DNA of 32,016 nt from an uncultured Desulfobacterales bacterium. GTDB lineage: Bacteria; Desulfobacterota; Desulfobacteria; Desulfobacterales; JAHEIW01. Each line of letters begins with the position of its first letter. Position 1 is the stretch's first letter. The position numbers and the translations under genes were made by a program. This document shows positions 9,340 to 16,807 of this stretch, one piece after another. The DNA lies in contig CAMYLV010000034.1 in assembly GCA_947259495.1 (NCBI GenBank), positions 1 to 32,016 on the forward strand, written 5' to 3'. The notes under the pieces were generated by a model. It did not search any database and was not told the DNA's origin. It saw nothing but the letters and a program-made list of their open reading frames with translations.

Positions 9340-9483
9340 CCCGCTGTTCTGCGTTCTCCGCGGGTTTTGCGTCTGCAACAAATACGCATGGGGCAAAGCG
9401 CATGGCGCATAGCGCCGAAGGCTTGCGCTGATTGAAAACCACAACCTTTCAACGCTTTGCGCTTTGCTCTAAGCGCTTTGCTA
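9340..9483. repeat. Palindromic spacer repeat, GCAAAGCG family (copy 1)
   Basis: The 322-bp gap between lepA and leuC (9315-9636) holds no gene. Its first half is an imperfect hairpin: GGCAAAGCGCATGGCGCAT on one arm and CGCTTTGCGCTTTGC on the other, with GTTCTCCGCGG at the left end. The same building blocks, including GTTCTCCGCGG in reverse orientation, recur at 24489-24575. The remainder of the gap carries the palindrome upstream of leuC. Confidence 0.55.
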
Positions 9484-9562
9484 TTATGAATCTTAAGCCT
9501 TGCACCGATTGCATACATTCATATATTATGAAATCCCATATTCTGCGGGCGCACAGGGCGCC

Positions 9563-9583
9563 TTATATTCAATTTGAATATAA
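9563..9583. promoter_or_regulatory. Perfect palindrome upstream of leuC, candidate operator
   Basis: TTATATTCAA and TTGAATATAA are exact reverse complements around a single T. The right arm contains TTGAAT, which could serve as a -35 box (TATAAC follows after 15 nt). It lies 54 nt before the leuC start. Its form and position suggest a dimeric repressor site controlling leuCD, but no regulator is visible nearby. Confidence 0.45.
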
Positions 9584-9636
9584 ATCCTTGCGGATATAAC
9601 TTCGATACAATCCAAATTTGATTCTTGAGGAATATT

Positions 9637-10926
9637 ATGGCTGGTAAAACCGTTGCTGAAAAAATATTTGATTCTCACCGAATCGACAATCCGGCTGATG
9701 ACGTGCATGTGCTAAAATTGGATGCCGTCTTCTGCCATGAAATTACAACCCCGATGGCCATCACCGATCTGATCGCACGAGGTAAAGACCGCGTATTCGA
9801 TCCTCAAAAAATTAAGGCCGTGATCGATCACGTCACGCCGGCCAAAGATTCAAAAACAGCCACCCAGGGTAAAATCTTGAGGGAGTGGGCGCGGCGTCAC
9901 CGAATTCGTGATTTTTTCGATATCGGCCGAAATGGCATCTGTCATGTACTGTTCCCGGAGCAGGGGTTTGTTCGACCGGGGCACACCATCATTATGGGCG
10001 ATTCACATACCTGCACCCACGGCGCCTTCGGCGCTTTTGCCGCCGGTGTAGGGACGACAGACCTTGAGGTGGGTATTTTAAAAGGCATCTGTGCTTTCCA
10101 TTATCCGAAAACCATCAAAATCGATATCACCGGCAACCTGCCGGCCGGCGTGTTTGCCAAAGACGTGATCCTATCCATTATCGGCCGTCTGGGTGTTAAC
10201 GGCGCCACCAACACGGTTATTGAGTTCAGCGGACCGGTAGTTGCGGGCATGAGCATGGATGCGCGCATGACGCTTTGCAATATGGCGGTTGAGGCCGGCG
10301 CCACCTGCGGTATTTGCTACCCGGATCAAACCACCGTAGCGTATTTATGGCCGTTTATTCAAAATGAATACCCTGACAGGTCGGCAGCGCTCGAGGCCTT
10401 CAAGGCCTTCTGGCCGGATGCAGATGCCGCCTACGCAAAAGCAATTAAACACGATGTGTCGGGCCTGGAACCGCTGGTTACCGATGGGTTTAAACCGGAC
10501 AATGTCAAAGCGGTAAAGGAGATGGGCACCACTGCGATTGATCAGATTTATATCGGATCCTGCACCAACGGCCGGATCGAAGATTTGAGAATCGCCGCGC
10601 AGGTATTAAAAGGACAGAAAATTAGTGACAATGTGCGTGGTATCGTGTCGCCGGCCACACCCAAAATTTTCCGTCAGGCACTGGATGAGGGCATCATCGG
10701 CATCTTTATGGATGCCGGTTTTTGCGTAACCAATCCAACCTGTGGCGCCTGTTTGGGCATGAGCACCGGTGTTCTGGCAGAAGGCGAAGTGTGCGCCGCT
10801 ACCACCAACCGCAATTTCAGCGGCCGCATGGGAAAAGGCGGAATGGTCCATTTGATGAGCCCTGCGACTGCAGCAGCCTCCGCCATTGCGGGCCGGATCG
10901 CCAATTCGCCGATATATAATGGCTAA
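9637..10926 (+). CDS. leuC: 3-isopropylmalate dehydratase large subunit (aconitase family)
   Basis: The 429-residue protein belongs to the LeuC/homoaconitase branch of the aconitase superfamily, which isomerises 2- to 3-isopropylmalate in leucine synthesis with a [4Fe-4S] cluster. Visible signatures are IMGDSHTCTHGAFGAFAAGVGTT in two blocks (IMGDSHTCTHGAFG, then AAGVGTTDLE), the cluster cysteine of IGSCTNGR, and the pair NPTCGACLGM. Its length (about 420-430) fits the archaeal-type LeuC rather than the longer E. coli form. ATG at 9637 has GAGGA five bases upstream; an upstream TTG in frame is unlikely. leuD follows after 141 bp that include a repeat. A homoaconitase or other hydro-lyase role cannot be excluded from sequence. 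Confidence 0.88.
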   Translation: MAGKTVAEKIFDSHRIDNPADDVHVLKLDAVFCHEITTPMAITDLIARGKDRVFDPQKIKAVIDHVTPAKDSKTATQGKILREWARRHRIRDFFDIGRNGICHVLFPEQGFVRPGHTIIMGDSHTCTHGAFGAFAAGVGTTDLEVGILKGICAFHYPKTIKIDITGNLPAGVFAKDVILSIIGRLGVNGATNTVIEFSGPVVAGMSMDARMTLCNMAVEAGATCGICYPDQTTVAYLWPFIQNEYPDRSAALEAFKAFWPDADAAYAKAIKHDVSGLEPLVTDGFKPDNVKAVKEMGTTAIDQIYIGSCTNGRIEDLRIAAQVLKGQKISDNVRGIVSPATPKIFRQALDEGIIGIFMDAGFCVTNPTCGACLGMSTGVLAEGEVCAATTNRNFSGRMGKGGMVHLMSPATAAASAIAGRIANSPIYNG

Positions 10927-10947
10927 TGGTGCGGTACAAATTCACTT

Positions 10948-11000
10948 AGCACTTTTTGGCAAAAGACCGTAAAATTGACTCCAAAGAAGTTTTGAAATGG
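10948..11000 (+). repeat. Dispersed repeat copy between leuC and leuD
   Basis: The 53-bp stretch runs from AGCACTTTTTGGCAAAAG to AGTTTTGAAATGG and contains TCCAAAGAAG. It closely matches two copies at the window's right end (31821-31860 reversed, and 31970-32016). It enlarges the leuC-leuD gap without blocking the operon. Confidence 0.6.
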
Positions 11001-11067
11001 CCTCATGGAAAAAATTCACAAAGATTGGGTATTGCAGCGCTGACTTAATGGTTTAAAGGAGAGCGGT

Positions 11068-11592
11068 ATGTGGGACTTCAGTGGGAAGGTTCTGTTTCTG
11101 GATCGAGCGGATATCAACACCGACGAAATCATTGCAGCCAAATACCTGACTGAAATTACCAGGGCAGCTCTGCAGCCACACCTGTTTGAAGATATTAAGC
11201 TGGACGGCTTTCAGGGACAGGATGATATCGCCGGTAAAAGCGTCATCATTACGCGTGCGAATTTCGGCTGCGGCTCGTCCCGCGAGCATGCGCCCTGGGC
11301 CCTGGAGGTAAATGGTATTCATCTGGTAGTTGCTGAAAGCTTCGCCCGTATTTTCAGGCAAAATATGTTCAACTGCGGCATGCTGGCCGTCGAGCTGCCG
11401 GCAGCCACCATCGATCACCTTTTTCAATCCTATGCGCACCAGCAAACGACCGTAACAACAAATTTAGAAAATCGAGTATTCACAATCGCAGCGGGCGACC
11501 AAAAAGAAGACATTAAATTTTCGCTGACCGATTTTGCCCGCGCGCTGGTGGAAACCGGTGGCTGGGTGGAATACGCCGATAGCCACTATTGA
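11068..11592 (+). CDS. leuD: 3-isopropylmalate dehydratase small subunit
   Basis: The 174-residue protein is the swivel-domain partner of the preceding LeuC. The family signature NFGCGSSREHAPWAL is intact and supplies the serine and arginine that act on the substrate. The N-terminal part (DRADINTDEIIAAKYL) carries the loop that discriminates substrates; here it reads KYLTEITRAAL, which aligns with the equivalent E. coli loop but lacks its TRTG, so isopropylmalate is likely but not certain. A good AAAGGAGA site precedes the ATG. The stop is 4 nt before the start of the ABC gene, so they are probably co-translated. Confidence 0.88.
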   Translation: MWDFSGKVLFLDRADINTDEIIAAKYLTEITRAALQPHLFEDIKLDGFQGQDDIAGKSVIITRANFGCGSSREHAPWALEVNGIHLVVAESFARIFRQNMFNCGMLAVELPAATIDHLFQSYAHQQTTVTTNLENRVFTIAAGDQKEDIKFSLTDFARALVETGGWVEYADSHY

Positions 11593-11596
11593 ATTC

Positions 11597-13198
11597 ATGC
11601 AAACCTCACCCCTTATAAGCCTGGAAAACATAACCGTTCGCTTGCGAGACCGCCCTTATCTTCACAACACTTCCTGGCAGATCCATTCCAATGAAAACTG
11701 GGTCGTCCTGGGCCCCAATGGATCGGGCAAGACGACTTTCGCCCGATCACTTCTGGGTGAAGTGCCTATCGTCAGGGGCAAAATCACGTATCACTTTTCC
11801 GATGACGATCGTCAGAGCCGCGCGGCTGTTGCAAACGCGATGGGTTATGTTGCACCCGAGCTGCAACGCGAAATTGTTGAACGCGAAATCCGTAAAAATT
11901 TCTTTCGGGAGCTTAGCGGCAAAAGACATGAATTTACATCGGTCAAAGAGTTGATTTTCAAACAAACGGTTGACGCGACAAACGAGATTCATCGCAACAA
12001 AAGATTGCGCGAAGTCTCTGAAAAAATCGGCATTGAGGCGCTGCTGGAAAGAGATGTAACGTCGCTGTCCACCGGCGAACTGAATACCGCCTTAATCGCC
12101 CGGGCGTTATTTAAAAAACCGAAACTGCTGATTTTAGATGAACCCTTCGAGGGGCTGGACGAACCATCCCGCAGATCGCTGGCAGATGCCATCAATGCGC
12201 TGGCGCATACAGGTATCCAGTTGATTTTAATTACCCATCGTTTCGAAGAAATCGTTCCCAACGTGACTCACGTGTTGCTGTTAAAGCAGGGCCAAATTTA
12301 CAAGGCAGGCAAAAAAGAAGCGGTATTTAGGTCGGAAATTATCGAGGACGCCTATGAAGTGGACAACCCCTCGCTTCAGCCGGATCCGCAAAAACTATTC
12401 AACGCATTGCCCCGGCGCAAAGAAAACAAACTGCAGCCGGCGCATAAGGAACACACTGACCCTCCACGGGTTCTAATAGAGATGCAAAATGTAACCGTTC
12501 AATACGGTCCTAAATTGATCCTTGATGGTTTCAACTGGGTGGTACAAGACGGCGAAAATTGGATGATCCGGGGACCGTCGGCAGCCGGCAAGTCCACTGT
12601 ATTATCACTGATACACGGTGACAATTTGCAGGCCTATGCAAACGAAATCTATCTGTTCGGCCAAAAACGGGGGGCGGGTCAAAGCATCTGGGATATCAGG
12701 GAAAAAATCGGCTATATCTCATCTGAACTGCAGCTGCGCCAACATCAGCATACCGACGCCTTTGCAGTGGTGTGTTCGGGTTTCTTTGCTTCAAACGGGC
12801 TGTATCGAAAGTGCAACGCAGAGCAAGTTGCGACTGCCGACGCATGGTCCCGGTTTTTGGGAGTCAAGGCCCTGGCCGATCATAAATTCGGCCGCCTTTC
12901 CCACGGTCAGCGCCAGCTCATCCTGCTTGCCCGGGCAATGGTTAAATCGCCCGTCTTTCTTATTTTGGATGAGCCCTTGCAAGGTTTGGACATCAAAAAC
13001 AAATCAAAATTACAGGCAGTTTTTGACTATATCGGCCGCCACACACCTACCAATTTAATCTATGTGCCGGATCAAGAAGCAGAACAGTTAAATTGTATCA
13101 CACACATTCTGAGAATGGATCAAGGCAGGGTAATCGATGCCGATAGAGTGCCAATGGGTAAAGGCTTAGACAACCAATATAGGTTAAAAAACCCCTAA
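11597..13198 (+). CDS. ModF-like protein with two ABC ATPase domains
   Basis: The 533-residue protein holds two ABC ATPase modules and no membrane segment. Module 1 has Walker A GPNGSGKTT (39-47), signature LSTGE and Walker B LLILDEPFEGLD. Module 2 has Walker A GPSAAGKST, signature LSHGQ and Walker B FLILDEPLQGLD. This resembles E. coli ModF (a two-ABC protein next to the molybdate transporter genes) more than ABC-F translation factors, whose signature motifs and linker differ. No permease or binding protein is adjacent, so the role is unknown. An ORF extends upstream into leuD, but ATG 11597 (MQTSPLISLENITV) is the natural start because the domain begins there. Confidence 0.85.
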   Translation: MQTSPLISLENITVRLRDRPYLHNTSWQIHSNENWVVLGPNGSGKTTFARSLLGEVPIVRGKITYHFSDDDRQSRAAVANAMGYVAPELQREIVEREIRKNFFRELSGKRHEFTSVKELIFKQTVDATNEIHRNKRLREVSEKIGIEALLERDVTSLSTGELNTALIARALFKKPKLLILDEPFEGLDEPSRRSLADAINALAHTGIQLILITHRFEEIVPNVTHVLLLKQGQIYKAGKKEAVFRSEIIEDAYEVDNPSLQPDPQKLFNALPRRKENKLQPAHKEHTDPPRVLIEMQNVTVQYGPKLILDGFNWVVQDGENWMIRGPSAAGKSTVLSLIHGDNLQAYANEIYLFGQKRGAGQSIWDIREKIGYISSELQLRQHQHTDAFAVVCSGFFASNGLYRKCNAEQVATADAWSRFLGVKALADHKFGRLSHGQRQLILLARAMVKSPVFLILDEPLQGLDIKNKSKLQAVFDYIGRHTPTNLIYVPDQEAEQLNCITHILRMDQGRVIDADRVPMGKGLDNQYRLKNP

Positions 13199-13200
13199 TC

Positions 13201-13222
13201 TTAGATAGGTTGACCTATTTTT
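13201..13222. terminator. Weak bidirectional terminator between convergent genes
   Basis: ATAGG (13205-13209) and CCTAT (13214-13218) pair around TTGA, with TTTTT after and AAAAAACCCC before. The hairpin lies just after the ABC stop (+) and just after the FAH stop (-), where a shared terminator would be expected. The stem is short. Confidence 0.35.
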
Positions 13223-13231
13223 AAGATAGCT

Positions 13232-14062
13232 TTATTTGACGGTATTGCGGATGGTGCCAATATTTTCTACCTGGCATTCCACAACATCTCCGGCTTTCAA
13301 CAGAACCGGCGGGTCTCTGAAAATTCCGACGCCCGAAGGCGTTCCGGTGGAAATAATGTCGCCGGGCCAAAGGGTTATGTCCTGGCTGATAAAGGCAATG
13401 ATGGTGGGGATATCAAATATCATATCAGCGCTGTTGCCGTCTTGCATAATTTCTCCGTTAACACGCGTCGTTAATTTAAGGTTTTGAAAATTTTCGATCT
13501 CATCGACGGTAACCAGGGCGGGGCCCATGGGGGCAAAGGTATCGAAAGATTTCCCGCGAAACCACTGGGAATCCGAAAACTGAACCTGCCGGCCGGAAAC
13601 ATCGTTCAGCACCGAAAATCCGGCAACATAATTCAGGGCCTCCCGGGCCGGGATGCGTTTGCCCGCCTGTCCAATGACAACAGCCAGCTCAACCTCCCAA
13701 TCGATTTGATCACAGCTCTGGGGTAATAGAATCGGGTCAAACGGTCCAGCTAAAGCGTTGGGTGTTTTACAGAACAAAAGCGGTTTCTGCGGCTTTTCAA
13801 AGCCGCTTTCTTTCCTGTGGTCAAGATAATTCAAGCCCAGGCATATAATTTTGGAAGGTCGGCTTAGCGGACACCCCAAGCGAACGTCCATTTTCTGACC
13901 CGGGTCTTCTACCTCCTCGATCCGCTGCAGCCAGCCGTCTTCGAAGAAGCGTTCACTGATATCCGGTATCTTCGGGAAAATTGCGCGTAAGTCAACAATT
14001 TTGCCTGCCTGCCATAACCCCGGCTTTTCCTGGCCGACGGCACCGAACCGAATCAGTCGCAT
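13232..14062 (-). CDS. Fumarylacetoacetate hydrolase (FAH) family protein
   Basis: The 276-residue protein carries the FAH fold, whose members hydrolyse or decarboxylate acylpyruvates and related 2-oxo acids with a bound Mg2+. Metal-binding acids are seen in QIDWEVELAVVIG (ExE) and the following NDVSGR segment; SRPSKIICLGLNYLDHRKE and GDIISTGTPSGVG are family hallmarks. The exact substrate (fumarylpyruvate, oxaloacetate or a homologue) cannot be told. Its start ATG overlaps the methyltransferase stop by one base (TGATG), so it is the third gene of the ndk operon and translationally coupled. Length is typical of the short single-domain branch. Confidence 0.88.
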   Translation of the reverse strand: MRLIRFGAVGQEKPGLWQAGKIVDLRAIFPKIPDISERFFEDGWLQRIEEVEDPGQKMDVRLGCPLSRPSKIICLGLNYLDHRKESGFEKPQKPLLFCKTPNALAGPFDPILLPQSCDQIDWEVELAVVIGQAGKRIPAREALNYVAGFSVLNDVSGRQVQFSDSQWFRGKSFDTFAPMGPALVTVDEIENFQNLKLTTRVNGEIMQDGNSADMIFDIPTIIAFISQDITLWPGDIISTGTPSGVGIFRDPPVLLKAGDVVECQVENIGTIRNTVK

Positions 14063-14823
14063 CAGTTATCTCCTTTTTTTTTTATTCCATCCCGGAAGCA
14101 CTTCTTCCCGTACCAATCAATCTGTCTGCAGATGCCGCGAATAATGCTCACTTCTTTAGCCCGCAGCTTCAGACGTGTGCCAAATTGGCGCAAGTTGTTC
14201 ATAAAGTAATCGGGATTGTCAGGCTGAATGTAGCTGATTTTGACCAGAACATCTTTTAATTGAGCATACATACCGTCCAGCTCGTGGCGGTTGGCAAGTC
14301 GTGGCACAAACGGTTTGCTCTCTGAGGATCTGTCTCGCCGCAACTCATAGCAGATGACCATTACGGCCTGGGCCAGATTCAATGAAGAAAATTCAACGGT
14401 TGGAATATTGACCAACCGATGGCACAGACGGAGGTCTTCATTGGTCAACCCGCGGTCTTCGGGACCAAACACAAGCCCTACCCGGTTATTTTCGGTTAAC
14501 GGTGCCAACTCGGAGGCCAGTCTATCCGCCGAAACCACAGATTGGCGTTGTCCACCTAAACGCGCGGTTGTTCCGACGACATAGTTCAGGAACCCGAGTG
14601 CTGCCGGCAGATCTTGATAAACCTGCATTTGTTCAACCACTTCACTAGCAGTATGGGTGGCCATTTTTAAAATTCGTGTTAGATCACAGTTTTGCGGATC
14701 GACCACACATAACTGCTCGAATCCCATGTTGCACATTGCCCGGGCAGCAGCGCCGATATTTTCCGGATAGCGGGGCCGGCATAAAACAACAAAAACATTC
14801 TTTGAATTAAGGGTGGGGGGCAT
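14062..14823 (-). CDS. TrmJ-type tRNA/rRNA 2'-O-methyltransferase (SpoU/TrmH family)
   Basis: The 253-residue protein is a SPOUT-class RNA ribose methyltransferase. The N-terminal motif LCRPRYPENIGAAARAMCNMG, read in two parts as CRPRYPENIG and AARAMCNMG, and the knot motifs LVFGPEDRGLTNEDL and PTVEFSSLNLAQAVMV, match TrmJ and LasT-like enzymes, which methylate position 32 of tRNA anticodon loops. A C-terminal helical extension of about 80 residues resembles the TrmJ dimerisation tail. It overlaps ndk upstream and FAH downstream by one base each. The precise target is not determinable, so I leave the gene symbol empty. Confidence 0.88.
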   Translation of the reverse strand: MPPTLNSKNVFVVLCRPRYPENIGAAARAMCNMGFEQLCVVDPQNCDLTRILKMATHTASEVVEQMQVYQDLPAALGFLNYVVGTTARLGGQRQSVVSADRLASELAPLTENNRVGLVFGPEDRGLTNEDLRLCHRLVNIPTVEFSSLNLAQAVMVICYELRRDRSSESKPFVPRLANRHELDGMYAQLKDVLVKISYIQPDNPDYFMNNLRQFGTRLKLRAKEVSIIRGICRQIDWYGKKCFRDGIKKKGDN

Positions 14824-15239
14824 CAGATGACAATTTCAAGATTGTTGAAATAATAGGCAATCTCAAATGCGGCCGTTTCAGGCGCATCGGAGCCATGCAC
14901 CACGTTTTTTTCGATATCAGTTGCAAATTCCCTGCGAATCGTCCCCTCCGCCGCCTCTTTGTAGTTGGTGGCGCCCATCAGTTCTCGGTAACGCGTGATG
15001 ACATTTTCACCCTCCAGCACCATCACCACGGCCGGCCCGGAGCTCATAAAAGCAGTCAGACTCTCAAAGAACGGTTTCCCCTGATGCACGGCATAAAAGC
15101 CCTCGGCCTGTTTTTTCGACAGATGCAGCATCTTCATTGCGGCAATCTTAAAATCATTGTTCTCCAGGCGCTTAATCACTTCCCCGATGATTCCGCGCGA
15201 AACGCCGTCCGGTTTTATAATGGCCAGTGTTCTTTCCAT
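14823..15239 (-). CDS. ndk: Nucleoside diphosphate kinase
   Basis: The 138-residue protein catalyses gamma-phosphate exchange between nucleoside tri- and diphosphates. [12 protein letters not shown] opens the domain, and the catalytic histidine H115 lies in [16 protein letters not shown], with the arginine of RYRELMGAT nearby. I start at ATG 15239, because an ATG 24 nt further upstream gives eight extra residues absent from the family. AAGGAGGG lies about 12 nt before the chosen start. It leads an operon with trmJ-like and FAH genes, each overlapping by one base. Confidence 0.95.
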   Translation of the reverse strand: MERTLAIIKPDGVSRGIIGEVIKRLENNDFKIAAMKMLHLSKKQAEGFYAVHQGKPFFESLTAFMSSGPAVVMVLEGENVITRYRELMGATNYKEAAEGTIRREFATDIEKNVVHGSDAPETAAFEIAYYFNNLEIVI

Positions 15240-15355
15240 AACGTGTCTGTACCCTCCTTTCATAAAGCGTTACAAATTTTAAAAAGAGAAAAATATTTTA
15301 TTTAAAATGAATTCTATCCTTAGATGCATCATTTGGATCGATTTTCGTTGAGGGT

Positions 15356-15384
15356 GCCATAACAAACGCCTACTCCCAAGTCAA
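15356..15384 (-). promoter_or_regulatory. Candidate promoter for the ndk operon
   Basis: On the minus strand TTGACT (15379-15384) and TATGGC (15356-15361) are spaced by 17 nt, about 115 nt before the ndk start. The -10 box is weak. It stands back to back with the fmdB promoter. Confidence 0.4.
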
Positions 15385-15400
15385 CGGGCTTTTATTGCGG

Positions 15401-15429
15401 TTGACAAGCTAGACACGACCCTCTATTAT
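15401..15429 (+). promoter_or_regulatory. Sigma70-type promoter for fmdB
   Basis: TTGACA (15401-15406), 17 nt, then TATTAT (15424-15429): a near-consensus promoter about 50 nt before the start codon. Its -35 box is 16 bp from the -35 box of the divergent ndk promoter, so the two may be co-regulated. Confidence 0.7.
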
Positions 15430-15480
15430 TTTGGCCCTAATTGATCGTAAACAACAGACCAAATAGGATAAGGACCTGCC

Positions 15481-15975
15481 ATGCCAATCTACGAATTCTA
15501 TTGTGATCGCTGCAATACCATTTTTAATTTTTTTTCAAAAACGGTAAACACCAGCAAAAAACCAAAATGTCCCAAATGTAAAACCAAAATCCTTTCCCGG
15601 CAGATGTCGGCTTTTGCCTTTACCGGCAAGGCCAAAGAGGACGGTGATACCGAAGACGTGCCGTTTGATGAAAATAAAATGGAAAAAGCCATGCAAATGC
15701 TGGCCGGCGAAGCGGACAAAATTAATGAAGATGATCCGCGCCAGGCTGCCAACCTAATGCGCAAACTTTCAGATATGACCGGGCTCGAACTGGGAGACGG
15801 TATGAATGAAGCCTTAAAGCGCATGGAAGCCGGGGAAGACCCGGATGCCATCGAGGCCGAGATGGGCGACCTGTTAGAAACAGAGGATCCCTTTCTCTTG
15901 CCCGACAAAAAACCAGGTGCCCCAAAGGCCATACGCCCGGCACCGAGTAGAGACGAGAAGCTCTACGACCTCTGA
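15481..15975 (+). CDS. FmdB-family zinc-ribbon protein
   Basis: The 164-residue protein begins with the FmdB/zinc-ribbon domain: MPIYEFYCDRC with C8/C11 and KCPKC with C30/C33, a four-cysteine zinc site. The family was named after a putative regulator of a methanogen formylmethanofuran dehydrogenase operon; its general role is unknown. After about residue 50 comes an acidic, probably flexible C-terminal region of about 115 residues with GMNEALKRMEAGEDPDAIEAE, which is longer than minimal FmdB proteins and matches the type common in Desulfobacterota. A good AAGGA ribosome site lies 8 nt upstream. No partner gene indicates a pathway. A palindromic element starts immediately after the stop. Confidence 0.88.
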   Translation: MPIYEFYCDRCNTIFNFFSKTVNTSKKPKCPKCKTKILSRQMSAFAFTGKAKEDGDTEDVPFDENKMEKAMQMLAGEADKINEDDPRQAANLMRKLSDMTGLELGDGMNEALKRMEAGEDPDAIEAEMGDLLETEDPFLLPDKKPGAPKAIRPAPSRDEKLYDL

Positions 15976-16117
15976 TTTTCGGATTCTAAATGGCCTTTTT
16001 TCGCAATATCTGTGTCAATTTGCAGGATTGTATTGTGCGGCGTACTAATAGTACGCCTCCGCCCAATCCCTTGATTTCCTTGATCTTGCAAAAAAATGCT
16101 TATTTATAATCCGAAAA
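15976..16117. repeat. 142-bp element of nested inverted repeats
   Basis: Three nested inverted pairs share one centre: TTTTCGGATT/AATCCGAAAA at the ends (15976-15985 and 16108-16117), TTTGCAGGAT/ATCTTGCAAA within (16019-16028 and 16083-16092, one mismatch), and a perfect hairpin GGCGTACT-AAT-AGTACGCC at the core (16039-16057). The symmetry is that of a small non-autonomous mobile element (MITE-like) or a long fold-back RNA. It starts on the base after the fmdB stop codon and contains no ORF. Confidence 0.65.
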
Positions 16118-16183
16118 TAGCATGTTTAAAAACCATCATTGGCTCCTTATCAAGCAATAATTTTAGCCTCAAGATAGGTCATA

Positions 16184-16705
16184 ATGAAAAAAGAAATTTT
16201 GGATAAAATTGAGATTCGGCAGGGAGACATTACCCGGTTGGATGTGGATGCGATCGTAAATGCCGCCAATTCAAAGCTGTTGGGTGGCGGGGGCGTTGAT
16301 GGAGCTATTCATCGCGCCGCCGGCCCCGGGTTATTGGAAGAATGCCGCACCATTGGCGGGTGCCCCACGGGTGAAGCCCGCATAACCGGCGGATACAATC
16401 TGCCGGCACGTCATGTGATCCATACCGTTGGGCCGGTATACAGCGGAAAACCTCAGGACCGCCAGCTGCTAACCGGATGCTATTTGAGCAGTTTAAACCT
16501 GGCCGCAGAAAACAACCTGAAAACAATTGCCTTTCCGGCAATCAGCTGCGGGGTGTACGGGTATCCGATCAAAGATGCCTGTAAAATCGCAGTGGATACC
16601 AGCATGGAATTTTTAAGTCGTCATCCATCCCTAAAAAAGATTATTTTCATCCAATTTTCAGAAAAGGATTATGGGGTGTATGAAGCCTATTTAAAATCGA
16701 TTTAA
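16184..16705 (+). CDS. Macrodomain protein, probable O-acetyl-ADP-ribose deacetylase
   Basis: The 173-residue protein is a single macrodomain of the MacroD/YmdB type. The ADP-ribose-binding motifs are DAIVNAANSKLLGGGGVDGAIHRAAG, seen as NAANSKLLGGGGVDGAI with the catalytic Asn/Asp pair, then ISCGVYGYP further on. Such enzymes remove ADP-ribose or acetyl groups from ADP-ribose derivatives in the cytoplasm. Its length is normal and there are no extra domains. No ADP-ribosyltransferase or sirtuin is adjacent. A short AGGTC ribosome-site-like sequence precedes the ATG. It is followed by the separately promoted selenoprotein gene. Confidence 0.93.
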   Translation: MKKEILDKIEIRQGDITRLDVDAIVNAANSKLLGGGGVDGAIHRAAGPGLLEECRTIGGCPTGEARITGGYNLPARHVIHTVGPVYSGKPQDRQLLTGCYLSSLNLAAENNLKTIAFPAISCGVYGYPIKDACKIAVDTSMEFLSRHPSLKKIIFIQFSEKDYGVYEAYLKSI

Positions 16706-16707
16706 AT

Positions 16708-16736
16708 TTGACAAATTGTCATGCTATTATTAAAAT
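16708..16736 (+). promoter_or_regulatory. Sigma70-type promoter for the HesB-like selenoprotein
   Basis: TTGACA (16708-16713) and TAAAAT (16731-16736) are separated by 17 nt. It begins three bases after the macrodomain stop. Transcription would start near 16743, about 65 nt before the ATG at 16808, which has AAGGAGGG 10 nt upstream. Confidence 0.7.
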
Positions 16737-16807
16737 TAAGCTACATCAGCGATTTTTGACCGATCACGCGCGCTGAGTTGATAATACGCAAGGAGGGTTT
16801 AAATATT

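Noticed and set aside
11534-11596. Upstream extension of the ABC ATPase into leuD
   Set aside because: The additional 21 residues overlap leuD and show no domain similarity; ATG 11597 begins right at the ABC fold.
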